Assembly (NCBI RefSeq): GCF_022869785.1
Contig: NZ_CP094997.1
Coordinates: forward strand, 124,001 to 188,000
Length of the DNA: 64,000 bases
Reading direction: 5' to 3'
From: Dyadobacter chenwenxiniae
GTDB lineage: Bacteria; Bacteroidota; Bacteroidia; Cytophagales; Spirosomataceae
Shown: piece after piece, positions 26,665-36,003 of the stretch
Numbering within the stretch: position 1 is the first letter of the stretch
How the letters are laid out: each line of letters begins with the position of its first letter
Notes under the pieces: model-generated
The model's input: only the letters and a program-made list of their open reading frames with translations
The model's database searches: none
What the model was told of the DNA's origin: nothing
Position numbers and translations under genes: made by a program

Positions 26665-28098
26665 ATGACTAAAAGATCAGTGAAGTTTTTATTAGTAGCA
26701 TTTGTCATTTTAGGGAGTCATCTTTCCTTAATGGCCTCAGAGGTCAGGGTTACAGTTAAGGCCAAAAATATGACTGGCCAACCCGTTCTTTTGTTTCGGG
26801 CGAACCTGCTTACATTTGAAGCCGATACAATCGCGGTGAAAAAATTGAGTCCTGAGGGGTTGGCTTCCTTTGCGGTTCCGGTCAATAAGCATCTTTTCGT
26901 GAATTTAATGATCGGTCAGCAAATGTGTACTTTGCTGTTGAGCGAGGGCGACGCGCTGCATGTTACACTTGACAAAGATGTTGCCCCCTCTTTTGGATTT
27001 GCCGGGCGAGGTGCCGGCGCTTCAACTTATATGGCCGAATCCGACGGGGTTCGAAAGCGACTGGAAACAGCCGACGGCAAGCATATTTCAGGGCTGGATG
27101 AAAAAGGCTTCGTCTCGGCGATTGAAAAAATGAGTGCAGCTTATGAAACGCTTAATGCCGATTTTTTTAGTAAATATCCAATCGCAAAAAATATCAGGAA
27201 TCTGCTCGAGCAGCGGAATGTGCTGAGCATCATAAGTGCTAAAATGAATTTTGCGGCAGTAAATCAATTCGCTGATCCGCCAAAAGACATAGCTCCCTCT
27301 ATAAAAAACGCTTACAAAGAGCTCCCCTTAAGCGATGAAATGCTTGATGCAGGCCTGTATGATTATGCACTGGCCCTGGCTTTTTATTCGCAAGTCAGCA
27401 TTTACGATTTTCTTCAAAAAGGCAAAACACCGGAAGAAATCCGGGAGATGGAGGGCCAATACGCAATGCGTGCCGATGATTTGATTGTCAGCCATAATTA
27501 TCCTGCCCATGTAAGCATGTTGCTGCGTACACGCAATTTGATGGATGTAATACTTACCGGGAAAAACGATGTAACCGATTCCTTAATTGCCAGGCTAAAA
27601 AAGGAGCCAGCTTACAGTCTTTATGAACCCCAGGTTGAAAAAAAATACGCGATCTTGAAAAAATTGGCACCTGGCAACCCGGCTCCCCCAATTAGCGGGG
27701 TCACACCCGATGGGAAGACACGCTCATTAGCCGACCTGAAAGGCAAGGTAGTCTACGTTGATGTTTGGGCAACCTGGTGCGGACCTTGCATAGCCGAGTT
27801 TCCGGCATCCAAGCAGTTACAGAAGTCCTTTGCAGGCAATGACAACGTCGTTTTTCTTTATGTTTCAATAGATAATAAACAGCAGGGATGGAAAAACTAT
27901 CTTGAAGCTAACAAGGACTTAAAGGGTCTGCATATCAATATATCAGATGAGGGCGCCTTCAAGCGTTTCCTGGAAAGTTATCAATCGGCATCAATTCCTA
28001 AGTACATTTTGGTCGACAAGGAAGGTAAACTGGCAGATGTTAATGCCCCGCGACCATCTTCGACCCATGCGTTTGAAGCGATATCCAAGATTTTGTAA
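26665..28098 (+). CDS. TlpA-like thioredoxin-fold protein (second of pair)
   Basis: 477 residues with a signal peptide ending SLMAS. A short beta-rich N-terminal region (EVRVTVKAKNMTGQPVLLF to about residue 110) resembles the DUF4369-type domain found before thioredoxins in Bacteroidota. A helical middle follows, then a TlpA-like domain with Cys372-Gly-Pro-Cys375 (VDVWATWCGPCIAEF) and the IPKYILVDKEGKL strand near the cis-Pro. It follows the first TlpA-like gene by 53 bp and is closed by a strong terminator, indicating a two-gene operon. Confidence 0.88.
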   Translation: MTKRSVKFLLVAFVILGSHLSLMASEVRVTVKAKNMTGQPVLLFRANLLTFEADTIAVKKLSPEGLASFAVPVNKHLFVNLMIGQQMCTLLLSEGDALHVTLDKDVAPSFGFAGRGAGASTYMAESDGVRKRLETADGKHISGLDEKGFVSAIEKMSAAYETLNADFFSKYPIAKNIRNLLEQRNVLSIISAKMNFAAVNQFADPPKDIAPSIKNAYKELPLSDEMLDAGLYDYALALAFYSQVSIYDFLQKGKTPEEIREMEGQYAMRADDLIVSHNYPAHVSMLLRTRNLMDVILTGKNDVTDSLIARLKKEPAYSLYEPQVEKKYAILKKLAPGNPAPPISGVTPDGKTRSLADLKGKVVYVDVWATWCGPCIAEFPASKQLQKSFAGNDNVVFLYVSIDNKQQGWKNYLEANKDLKGLHINISDEGAFKRFLESYQSASIPKYILVDKEGKLADVNAPRPSSTHAFEAISKIL

Positions 28099-28152
28099 AG
28101 TGAGAATGCATTAATAGATAAGTATAAGTGCAATCTAATTTACCGCATCATA

Positions 28153-28187
28153 ACAAAGCCGCCGGGAGTGACTTCCGGCGGCTTTGT
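28153..28187. terminator. Intrinsic terminator between convergent genes
   Basis: A 13-bp perfect stem (ACAAAGCCGCCGG with its complement at 28175-28187) and 9-nt loop, 55 bp after the second TlpA-like gene and before the end of the convergent lipoprotein gene. The outer A/T pairs give short T runs in both directions, so it may serve both. Confidence 0.8.
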
Positions 28188-28234
28188 ATTAACGATGGCT
28201 TATCGACTGTTGATGGGAAATGCCAGTCGATATT

Positions 28235-29032
28235 TTACTGCACCGCTGAGGGTTCGCTGTAAAGGAAGTCATCCATCACAACCAGATCGTTCTCAGCATT
28301 ATCGGCATATTTATTGCTAATTGCCGCTGAACCGGACGTAATGGTAACTTTTGTGACCTTACTATCGGGGAAGACAGCGCCCAGGAAAGAAAAGCCTTTG
28401 TCATCTTTCCTGGTTGGCGCTGCAAACTTGCCAAGGCTTTTATCACCCTCAAAGAATTCCAGCGTAGTAGAATTTGCCTTGTCGACATCGGACAACACCA
28501 CGCCAAAGCCTTTTACAAAAGCCGCAGTTGCTGTTCCGGGGACTTTAAAAGTCACGTCCATTTTGTTACTGCCCGTGGCGGCGAAAGTACGTGCAGGGCT
28601 GAACGCATTGAACTGTTCTTTGTAAGCAGACACCAGATCACTGAAATTTTTATCGCTGATCCGCAGGCCATTTCCAGGGGTAGAGAAAATGGCTCCACGC
28701 TTTCTTCCGGCTGCCACAGCTGGATCTGTACTATTGAAAAAGTCACCCGGAAAAGTGTCTGTATTTGTCTGATTGTCGGGGACTGCATCCCAGTTTATCT
28801 CGCGGCGACCGGTAGTTTGTCCCGGGGTTGTGTTTAGTTGGTCTCCTAGCAAGCTTCTGAAAGACGCTAATTGTGAAGTGATGTCTCCGCTGCCTTTTAC
28901 TTCGGTGAAGTTCACCGATGGCGCTGGCGTTTCAGGTTCGTCGCTGCTTGAATTGCATGCAGACATTAAAGCAAGGCACGCTAGTATACCTGCATTCTTG
29001 ATCGATTTTTTGACAAAAAGTTGCGATTTCAT
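28235..29032 (-). CDS. Predicted lipoprotein of unknown function
   Basis: 265 residues from the ATG at 29032, supported by a promoter match just upstream; a longer in-frame start at 29065 would lie inside that promoter. The signal ILACLALMSACNSSSDEPET gives a lipidated Cys. The mature protein is beta-rich. It resembles secreted proteins with a carbohydrate-binding-like jelly-roll: EINWDAVPD near the start, FKVPGTATAAFVKGFGVVLSDVD in the middle and a SFLGAVFPDSKVTKVTITSG strand pair. No catalytic residues recognised. It is convergent with the TlpA pair across a terminator. Confidence 0.75.
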   Translation of the reverse strand: MKSQLFVKKSIKNAGILACLALMSACNSSSDEPETPAPSVNFTEVKGSGDITSQLASFRSLLGDQLNTTPGQTTGRREINWDAVPDNQTNTDTFPGDFFNSTDPAVAAGRKRGAIFSTPGNGLRISDKNFSDLVSAYKEQFNAFSPARTFAATGSNKMDVTFKVPGTATAAFVKGFGVVLSDVDKANSTTLEFFEGDKSLGKFAAPTRKDDKGFSFLGAVFPDSKVTKVTITSGSAAISNKYADNAENDLVVMDDFLYSEPSAVQ

Positions 29033-29062
29033 AATTGAGTTTTGATTAATTTTTTTCTTCGA

Positions 29063-29091
29063 CAAAGGTACCGGTCGTGGTATTGTGCAAA
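29063..29091 (-). promoter_or_regulatory. Bacteroidota-type promoter for the lipoprotein gene
   Basis: Minus strand: TTTG at 29091-29088, 17-bp spacer, then TACCTTTG at 29070-29063, an exact TAnnTTTG match. Transcription should start near 29056, leaving a leader of about 25 nt before the ATG at 29032. Confidence 0.65.
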
Positions 29092-29267
29092 TTGAAAGAA
29101 ATAGTAAAAACTCTAAAAAAGTATAAAAATGCCCGCGTGGAAATGTGATATATTTGACTGATAGTCAGTACGATAATGTCATAAGCGCCCACCTCTGGCA
29201 GCCTTCTCATTTGCATTTAAATGGGATTTGCTGTCAACCTTTAAATAAGAACTACTACAAATGCAGG

Positions 29268-29296
29268 TTGGAAAGGGCTATATTATTCTATTTTTG
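29268..29296 (+). promoter_or_regulatory. Bacteroidota-type promoter for response regulator-Hpt operon
   Basis: TTG at 29268-29270, an 18-bp spacer, and TATTTTTG at 29289-29296, an exact TAnnTTTG match. The response regulator ATG is at 29335, so the predicted leader is about 30 nt. Confidence 0.65.
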
Positions 29297-29334
29297 ATAT
29301 CCTTGAACTTTGCCGTTTATAGCTAAACTCTACA

Positions 29335-30039
29335 ATGAATATGCCAAGCTTATTATTAATCGACGATGAGGTCCAGTACAGTGAATTGACCAAGGAGTAT
29401 CTGGAAATGAAAGGTTGCAATGTCATGCTCAAACATGACGGGCAGGCAGGGCTCGAGGCATTTAAGCTCCATTCGTTCGATTTGTGTGTGCTCGATATTA
29501 AAATGCCCAAGAAGGACGGCTTCACGCTGGCTGCGGAAATCAAACAGATCGATGAAATGACACCCATTATTTTTCTTACTGGCAAGTCACTCAAAGAGGA
29601 CAAAATCAAAGGGTTGATGCTTGGAGCAGACGATTATCTTACAAAACCGTTCAGCATGGAAGAACTTTATCTACGGATAAAGGCAATTCTGAAAAGAGTG
29701 ACAGTACAGCAAAAAACAAATGTGACGGATCAATTCCAATGGGGCTCTTCAAAATTCGATCCCGAACTTCGGGAGCTTACCGTTGCAGGTGAAAAAATCA
29801 AGCTCACCTCCATTGAATCCAAACTGCTCAAACTGTTCTGCGATCATCAAAACAAAGTGCTGACCCGCGAAGTGGCCATGGTAGGGATTTGGGGCGACGA
29901 GGAGCATTACCGGGGTTACAGCCTGAATGTGTATGTGGGTAAATTGCGCAAATTTCTCAAACCGGATCCTTCCGTAGAAATTCTCAATCTGCATGGCGAG
30001 GGCTATAAACTGATATATAAACAGAGCCTGCCTGTATGA
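29335..30039 (+). CDS. OmpR/PhoB-family response regulator
   Basis: 234 residues. The N-terminal receiver has the acidic pair Asp10-Asp11 (LLLIDDEVQY), the phosphoacceptor Asp54 (LCVLDIKMPKKDGF), the switch Thr in IIFLTGKS and the conserved Lys in DDYLTKPFS. Residues about 130-230 are a winged-helix output domain (KLTSIESKLLKLFCDHQNKV, GYSLNVYVGKLRKFL). It is expected to bind DNA when phosphorylated. Its last 4 bases overlap the start of an Hpt gene (ATGA), so the two are translationally coupled. With the convergent hybrid kinase they form a four-step phosphorelay. Confidence 0.95.
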   Translation: MNMPSLLLIDDEVQYSELTKEYLEMKGCNVMLKHDGQAGLEAFKLHSFDLCVLDIKMPKKDGFTLAAEIKQIDEMTPIIFLTGKSLKEDKIKGLMLGADDYLTKPFSMEELYLRIKAILKRVTVQQKTNVTDQFQWGSSKFDPELRELTVAGEKIKLTSIESKLLKLFCDHQNKVLTREVAMVGIWGDEEHYRGYSLNVYVGKLRKFLKPDPSVEILNLHGEGYKLIYKQSLPV

Positions 30040-30371
30040 TAGACCGCTCCTTTTTGACTAAGCTGATGTCAGGTGATGAAAAGCTCGTCTCTCACTTTAT
30101 ATCCATTTTTGAAACACAAGTTCCTGCCCAAGTCAGTCTTTTAGCCGGCTTATGTGAAAATAAAGACTGGGAGGAGCTTTCTTCTGCCTTTCACAGCCTT
30201 AAAACCCAGTTCAATTATGTCTTAATGAACGAATTTGCAGAGCAGATGAGAGAAATGGAGGAAAGTGTCGACAACGGGGAGACAGCATTTATTGCAGTCC
30301 GCATAGCTGACTTCACCAGGAAGTTTGACTATTTCTGGCAAACTGAGTTCACTGAAAAACGCGCACTTTGA
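30036..30371 (+). CDS. Stand-alone Hpt (histidine phosphotransfer) protein
   Basis: 111 residues, entirely helical. The phosphotransfer histidine is His53 in SAFHSLKTQFNYVL, corresponding to the AHxLK motif of Hpt domains. It relays phosphate between the receiver of a hybrid kinase and a separate response regulator. The ATG overlaps the stop of the response regulator gene by 4 bp, and the stop lies only 2 bp from the end of the convergent hybrid kinase fragment, placing all relay parts side by side. Confidence 0.88.
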   Translation: MIDRSFLTKLMSGDEKLVSHFISIFETQVPAQVSLLAGLCENKDWEELSSAFHSLKTQFNYVLMNEFAEQMREMEESVDNGETAFIAVRIADFTRKFDYFWQTEFTEKRAL

Positions 30372-30373
30372 CT

Positions 30374-30613
30374 TCAAAGCGTTTGTCCTGTTTGTTTTGC
30401 GGCTTCAAGCAGTTTTCTAATTTTAAGCTTTAATTTTTTTGCTTCAATGGGTTTGGTAATGTAGTCGTCCATGCCTGCATTGCGGCACTTTTGGGCCTCT
30501 GCGGGGTTGGCATTGGAAGTAAATGCCAGAATCGGGGTGTTTTTATCTTTTTCACGGGCCCGGATCGCCTGGGTCGCTTTATAGCCATCCATTACGGGCA
30601 TTTTTACATCCAT
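30374..30613 (-). CDS. C-terminal half of hybrid kinase receiver domain, separated by frameshift
   Basis: 79 residues carrying the second half of a receiver: the phosphoacceptor Asp2 in MDVKMPVMDGYKA, the switch Thr in ILAFTSNAN, and the Lys in DDYITKPIE. The first half (acidic cluster LLVEDN) is at the end of the upstream large frame. The two frames meet as TAATG: the stop of the large frame overlaps this ATG. A -1 shift at A AAA AAC (30649-30643) would join them into one uninterrupted receiver, reading KLDDASFDIILMDVKMP across the junction. Alternatives are reinitiation at the overlapping ATG, a real loss-of-function mutation, or a sequencing error in the run of six A. Alone this fragment cannot fold as a receiver. 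Confidence 0.7.
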   Translation of the reverse strand: MDVKMPVMDGYKATQAIRAREKDKNTPILAFTSNANPAEAQKCRNAGMDDYITKPIEAKKLKLKIRKLLEAAKQTGQTL

Positions 30614-33600
30614 TAAGATAATATCAAAGCTGGCATCGTCGAGTTTTTTAGCGCGATCTCACCATGATCTGCAATCGTAACGCGCACGTTCTGGATGATC
30701 TTTTTCAAAGTTTCCTCGGCCACTACCTGATTAAAAAGGTTGTCTTCGACCAAAAGAATGTTTACACCGGAAAGGGCTCTTTCATTGTCTTCGTCATCGA
30801 TCTGCTCACCGGGATTGCAAATTTCGAAAGTCAGGTTGAAGCTGAAATTGGTGCCTTTTCCCATTTCGCTATGAACTTGCATGCTGCCTCCCTGTTCTTC
30901 CACCAGCTTTTTAGCAATAAAAAGACCCAGTCCTGTCCCGGACTGCTTCGTATTCAGATCATCGTCAATGCGGGTAAAAGTCTCAAAAATATAGGCCAGC
31001 TTATCCTGCGCAATTCCAATGCCCGTGTCGATCACCTCAAAAAGCAGCTGCTCACTCTCGTGATTGCGGCTAATTACACTAACCTTGATGCGCACTGCGC
31101 CGTTATCGGTGAACTTTACCGCATTTCCGGCTAGATTCAGCAGGATCTGGTGCAGGCGAATGGGGTCTCCAATCAGCTGAGGGCTCACATCACTGTCAAC
31201 TGTTAGGTCTAATTGGAGTCCTTTTTCTTCTGCAATTACCTTTATGATGTAACCCAGGCGGTTCATTCTGTCCCGAACCTGAAATGGCTTGTTTACAAAT
31301 GAGAATTTGCCAGCCTCAATTTTTGAATAGTCCAGAATATCGTTGATAATGGCCAGCAAGTTTTCGGATGAATACCGGATCCCCTTCGCATATTCAATTT
31401 GTTTGTCATTCAGGGGTGTCTCAAAAATGAGCTCAGACATGCCCAGGATTGCCGTCATCGGCGTGCGGATCTCATGGCTCATATTGGCGAAAAACTGCTC
31501 CTTAAACCTGGATTTTTCTTCAACCAGCAGCTTTTGACGCTCTATTTCTTCTTTTTGCACCTGGATCTCAGCAGTTCTGACAGCGACTTTTTGTTCCAGC
31601 TTCTCATATAGAATAGCATTCTCGATAGACACAGCAATTTGGCCGGACAGTAACTTCAAGAGCTGCGTACGTTCATTGGTAAAGACAGCAGTAGCAAGAT
31701 TATTTTCAAGGTAAAGTACGCCGACAAGTTTACCCTGATTTAATGCGGGGATACACAGCGTGGAACGGATCTTTTTTTCAATAACTACAGGATCGCTTCT
31801 AAATGTATCGCTGGCAAGTGCATCATGTAAAATGACGTCGGATTTGGTCTCAAAAACGTGTTTAATAATGCTTACAGGAACCTGGTCCGAATCTGCAAGA
31901 CGTAATTTTCGAATTTCGCTACCTTCATCGACTACGGACCGCCGTGCTTCTATGTATAATTCGCCTCCCCAGTCGAGAACAAAATAACCCGACTGCGCAC
32001 CGGCGTTTTCAATGGCAAACTGCATTAACTTGTCCATTAACCTGCTGAAAATCACTTCACTTGAAATCGCTATGGACGCTTTCATGAGTGTTGCCAGGTC
32101 CAGCGTGGAGACAATGCTTTCGCTGGCTACATTTTTCGCTGCAAATGGAGATGAAAGGTCTGTACTATATTGTGAAAGTGCGGGGAAGGCAGCCAGCAAA
32201 AGGCGCACTTTTAACATGCAGCCCCATTCTTTGTATCCCTCCAAAGCAGCACTCAGATAAGTAAGCGCCATTTTATGCTGGCCTTTTTCGTGCCAATATC
32301 TGCCGCAAAGTTCATTGGCAAGTGCTGCTTCATGTGGGTGGCGGTTCTGATTGCCGGTTTTAATAGCCTTATCATAGCAGGCATCGGCCTGCTGGCTTTT
32401 TCCTTTGGCAGCAAGAATTTCAGCCTCCAATAAAAATACCCGGTGTTCCAGATTGACGGGTATATGCCGGGAAAGTTTCCTAAGCTTTTTATAATATTTG
32501 ATAGCTGTTTTCAGACCAGCCCCATCGTGCTGCCCGCTTTTGTAAACCGCAATGTTAAGCAGGCCGAAAAAGAAGGCAAAAAGGGCTTCAAAATGAGTTC
32601 CGCGCACATTCGTGGCAAACCTTGTTGCCGTTTGTGCCAAGACCAGCCCTTTTTCCAGCTCACCGGAAAAATAAGCCAGGATCATCTTATAAGTAAAACC
32701 GACAAACATCCTTGAGTTATTCTTCAAAGCAAAAATGCCCGAGGATGCCTCTCCTTCATTGAAATAATCACCCGTCAGCAAGACAGGATCGTCACTTTCG
32801 CCGAGCAGATTGGAAGCGATCTGGATCAGAGGTTCATTATAATGCGATAAGGATCCTTTCGAAAGGGATTTTGGCAGCTGGTTATAGCTGATCATTTCGT
32901 GCTTTGCCCAATGCAGGTTTTTCCCCGAAAGCAGTAAATGAAAGCTATATGAACTCGATGCATACGAGCAGTATTCTACATCGCCTCTTTCAAGGCCGGT
33001 CTGGTAGGAAACGCGCAGTGGCTCGAGTGATTCATTGATATGCTCCCCTGATGACCTGTTGACAATATTATACAGCAATAATGTGCGTGCTTTTGCCGCT
33101 GAATTTTCCATCCTGTCGGCCAGTTTCAATGCCACATTGCCATAACGGTAACAAGCCAGGTGGTTGGTTTCGATTGCATTCACGATCGCTCCGTAGGTTG
33201 CAAATGTGATCGCCGATTCTGGTGCAATGCCGTATTTAAGCGATAACTCGACCATTTTGAGCACCATCAAGGGATACAGTTCCGGGATTGCAGAAAAGGA
33301 GGCAGCTGTTATGTTCTGTAAAAAACGCATGGCAGTCAACTTGTCCACAGCAGTCATTTTAGGCAAATCTTCGAGCTCCTCGATTTTTATCCCGCGCATC
33401 AACCATTTGGATTTCAGGTAAGCAGAAGCGACATGAAAGTTTGTCACCTTTGCAGGAAAGGTAACATGGAGCCTCTTTAACACCTTTAAGGAAAGTAAAA
33501 CAGCATCCAAGTGCTGTTCATGGAATATTAAGCTTTGAATTTGGATATGATAAAGCTCGATCTGGTCTGAGCTGTTGGCATAAGCAAGCGCTGTTTCGGT

Positions 33601-36003
33601 AACTTCCTTGCACTTGGCAGCGTAACCTGCCAGGTATGCGCTTTCGGCCAGATGCAGATGCAGGGTAAATGTTAATGGATATTCATTTGCCCAATCCTCG
33701 GTCAACAGCAGTTCTTTGCCAATCTGAAAATAGGCCATTGCCACAGAGTAAGCAGCCGAAGACCGGGCTTTTTTACCTGCTTCCAGATTTAGCCTTGCAA
33801 TTTTATAACGCTCCTGGGCCAGGGCAAACACCTTCGGATGGTGGTTCAGGTGGTTGACAATTTCAAACAACTGGTCGTGCCGCTCGGATGCAGAAAGCCT
33901 TTCCAGCAAGAAATAGCCGATGTTAACGTGCATTTCGTCTCTGGACGCGGGCGAAAGTACATTGTAGGCAGCTTGCTGCACCTGATCATGGACAAATTGA
34001 TAGCGGTTTGCCGATAAAAAATGACTTTCACTGCCCCGTTCGGCTGTTAGCCGCAGCAGATTTTCCGTAACTGCTTCACGCAGATCCTCCGCGGTTTCCT
34101 GCGGCGTCTTGTCGTTTAAGGCCGAAAGCATGATCAAATCAAAATCCGAACCTATGCATGAGGCAGTAATCAATGACTGGCGTGCAGGTTCGCTCAATGC
34201 ATTGATCCTGGATGTTAGTAACTGTTGCGAAGAACCTGACAACGCATAGCTGAGTACGTGCTGCTGTTGCCATGTCCATTTGCGGGCCTGGCTATTGTAA
34301 TTTACCAAACCTTTGGCAACCAGATCTTTGATGGTTTCAGTAACAAAGAGGGGATTGCCCAGCGTGCGTGTGAGCACGATCTCTGCCAGTTGTGCCGCGC
34401 CCCCCGGGGGGCAGGAAAAGGTTTCCGATATCATTTCGGTAATGTCGTCTGATCTTAGCGGATATAGTCTGAGCTGCGAGAAACCAGATACCGCGTCCAT
34501 GGCTTTGAGAGCCGCTTTCAGCGGATGGTCTTCCGCCAGTTCATTGTCCCGATAGGTGCCTACGATCAGCAGATTAGAACCTTCGACGGCGTAGGTAACC
34601 CGGTTTAGAAACCGAAGACTGGATGGATCAGCCCAATGAAGATCATCCAGGAAAACGACCAGCGGATGTTCTTTTTTTGTGAAGACATTGATGAACCGGG
34701 TAAACACGTTCACAAAGCGGTTCTGCGCTTCAACGGGCGTCAAAGCCTCAACTTCCGGCTGGACTCCAATGATCTTTTCCAATTCCGGAATCACATCAAT
34801 AATGATACGCCCGAACTGGCCAACTGCATCCAGGATCACCGTTTTCCAGTAGTCCGTTTGCGTGTGTGATATTTTACAAACCAACTCATTGAATGCTTTT
34901 ATAATGGCTTCAAAAGGAATATTTTGAACATATTGGTCAAACTTACCAGTAATGAAGAGCACATTTTTCGAGTCGATTTTTCTTTGTAATTCCCGGATGA
35001 GCGATGATTTGCCAATGCCCGAATTGCCTGAGACCAGGACCATTTCATTGCGCACGCTGATTTTTTCGAAAGCTGCACGCAGCAACGCCACTTCCTTTTC
35101 TCTTCCGTAAAGTTTTTCGGCCAAATGAAACCTGCCTGAGACATCATGCTTGCCAATCAGGAATTGGGCCGGATGGCTGCTGTTTTCCATGAAGGCCTGA
35201 CAAGCTACGAGGTCAGACCGGATCCCGAATGTGGTCTGGTAACGCTCTGAGGGCTTTTTAGATAAGAGCTTTAATATGATATCAGAAATAATAGCCGGAA
35301 CTGCCGCATCAACTGCTGAGGGTGGTGTAGCCGAACGCGCCATATGCGCATGCACCAGTTCGTTAGGATCCACATTTTCAAATGGCAACAGGCCAGTGAA
35401 AAGCTGATAAAAAATGATTCCCAGATGGTAATAATCCGATCGGAAGTCAACGGGGATATCCATCAGTCCGCTTTGCTCGGGCGACATGTATTGCAACGTT
35501 ATAGCGCCCTTGCTCTGGCAGGCAGACTCATCCTGACGATCATTGGTAACAGCGCACGTCAGATCGGTAAGTCTGGCATCAAAGGTTTGTGGATTGATCA
35601 GAAAATGTGCCGGCCTTAGGTCGGGGTGGGAGATTCCGTGATAATGCAGCTCTTCGAGGGTTTGTGTAAGTGCGAGCGCAATGCTGAGTGCTGCGTGCAT
35701 AGGCGGCCTTTTTTCTAAGAGATAGTCTTCGAGTCGGCAGCCGTCGAAATCATCCATTTCCAGTACCAGATAGTTCTCGGGCCTGAGCATCCGGTGGTAA
35801 TTCAATATCCGGCTGAATGTGAATGAGCTGCCAAAAGTAAATTCCTCAGCAATGTCCCTGTAATGCGAATCGACGATACCAGTAAACGGAATAATCTTTA
35901 AAATGACGTTCTTTCCGGTAATGTGATCCACGGCGCGGACCAGTGATTTATTGGATTCCTTGTGCAGTTCAGCAGTGATCCGGTAATCTGGAATGGTTAT
36001 CAT
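30613..36003 (-). CDS. Giant hybrid sensor kinase: kinase-like domain, AAA ATPase, helical repeats, GAF, histidine kinase, partial receiver
   Basis: 1796 residues, cytoplasmic. Order: a Ser/Thr kinase-like domain (1 to about 270; Lys36, HPDLRP with Asp128, and DLT where DFG is expected); an AAA-type ATPase with Walker A GNSGIGKSS at about 326-334 and VFLDDLHWADPSS; about 600 residues of TPR-like helices; a GAF domain (about 1318-1460); a coiled-coil linker; a HisKA domain with phosphorylatable His1510 (FANMSHEIRTPM); a HATPase domain (NLAGNAVKFTDNG, DTGIGIAQDKL, GTGLGLFIAKKL); and the first third of a receiver (NILLVEDNLFNQ). The layout is that of the trifunctional kinase/ATPase/histidine kinase family. 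The receiver is cut by a frameshift. Divergent from a StyA-like monooxygenase; convergent with the Hpt and regulator genes. Confidence 0.92.
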   Translation of the reverse strand: MITIPDYRITAELHKESNKSLVRAVDHITGKNVILKIIPFTGIVDSHYRDIAEEFTFGSSFTFSRILNYHRMLRPENYLVLEMDDFDGCRLEDYLLEKRPPMHAALSIALALTQTLEELHYHGISHPDLRPAHFLINPQTFDARLTDLTCAVTNDRQDESACQSKGAITLQYMSPEQSGLMDIPVDFRSDYYHLGIIFYQLFTGLLPFENVDPNELVHAHMARSATPPSAVDAAVPAIISDIILKLLSKKPSERYQTTFGIRSDLVACQAFMENSSHPAQFLIGKHDVSGRFHLAEKLYGREKEVALLRAAFEKISVRNEMVLVSGNSGIGKSSLIRELQRKIDSKNVLFITGKFDQYVQNIPFEAIIKAFNELVCKISHTQTDYWKTVILDAVGQFGRIIIDVIPELEKIIGVQPEVEALTPVEAQNRFVNVFTRFINVFTKKEHPLVVFLDDLHWADPSSLRFLNRVTYAVEGSNLLIVGTYRDNELAEDHPLKAALKAMDAVSGFSQLRLYPLRSDDITEMISETFSCPPGGAAQLAEIVLTRTLGNPLFVTETIKDLVAKGLVNYNSQARKWTWQQQHVLSYALSGSSQQLLTSRINALSEPARQSLITASCIGSDFDLIMLSALNDKTPQETAEDLREAVTENLLRLTAERGSESHFLSANRYQFVHDQVQQAAYNVLSPASRDEMHVNIGYFLLERLSASERHDQLFEIVNHLNHHPKVFALAQERYKIARLNLEAGKKARSSAAYSVAMAYFQIGKELLLTEDWANEYPLTFTLHLHLAESAYLAGYAAKCKEVTETALAYANSSDQIELYHIQIQSLIFHEQHLDAVLLSLKVLKRLHVTFPAKVTNFHVASAYLKSKWLMRGIKIEELEDLPKMTAVDKLTAMRFLQNITAASFSAIPELYPLMVLKMVELSLKYGIAPESAITFATYGAIVNAIETNHLACYRYGNVALKLADRMENSAAKARTLLLYNIVNRSSGEHINESLEPLRVSYQTGLERGDVEYCSYASSSYSFHLLLSGKNLHWAKHEMISYNQLPKSLSKGSLSHYNEPLIQIASNLLGESDDPVLLTGDYFNEGEASSGIFALKNNSRMFVGFTYKMILAYFSGELEKGLVLAQTATRFATNVRGTHFEALFAFFFGLLNIAVYKSGQHDGAGLKTAIKYYKKLRKLSRHIPVNLEHRVFLLEAEILAAKGKSQQADACYDKAIKTGNQNRHPHEAALANELCGRYWHEKGQHKMALTYLSAALEGYKEWGCMLKVRLLLAAFPALSQYSTDLSSPFAAKNVASESIVSTLDLATLMKASIAISSEVIFSRLMDKLMQFAIENAGAQSGYFVLDWGGELYIEARRSVVDEGSEIRKLRLADSDQVPVSIIKHVFETKSDVILHDALASDTFRSDPVVIEKKIRSTLCIPALNQGKLVGVLYLENNLATAVFTNERTQLLKLLSGQIAVSIENAILYEKLEQKVAVRTAEIQVQKEEIERQKLLVEEKSRFKEQFFANMSHEIRTPMTAILGMSELIFETPLNDKQIEYAKGIRYSSENLLAIINDILDYSKIEAGKFSFVNKPFQVRDRMNRLGYIIKVIAEEKGLQLDLTVDSDVSPQLIGDPIRLHQILLNLAGNAVKFTDNGAVRIKVSVISRNHESEQLLFEVIDTGIGIAQDKLAYIFETFTRIDDDLNTKQSGTGLGLFIAKKLVEEQGGSMQVHSEMGKGTNFSFNLTFEICNPGEQIDDEDNERALSGVNILLVEDNLFNQVVAEETLKKIIQNVRVTIADHGEIALKNSTMPALILS
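30643..30649 (-). other. Perfect -1 slippery heptamer A AAA AAC at the receiver frameshift
   Basis: On the minus strand the zero-frame codons are CTA AAA AAC, so the heptamer is in the phase needed for tandem -1 slippage. After slipping, translation continues CTC GAC GAT and completes the receiver. The zero frame instead ends 30 bases later at a TAA overlapping an ATG. Programmed shifting is inference; a simple indel in the six-A run gives the same picture. Confidence 0.5.
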
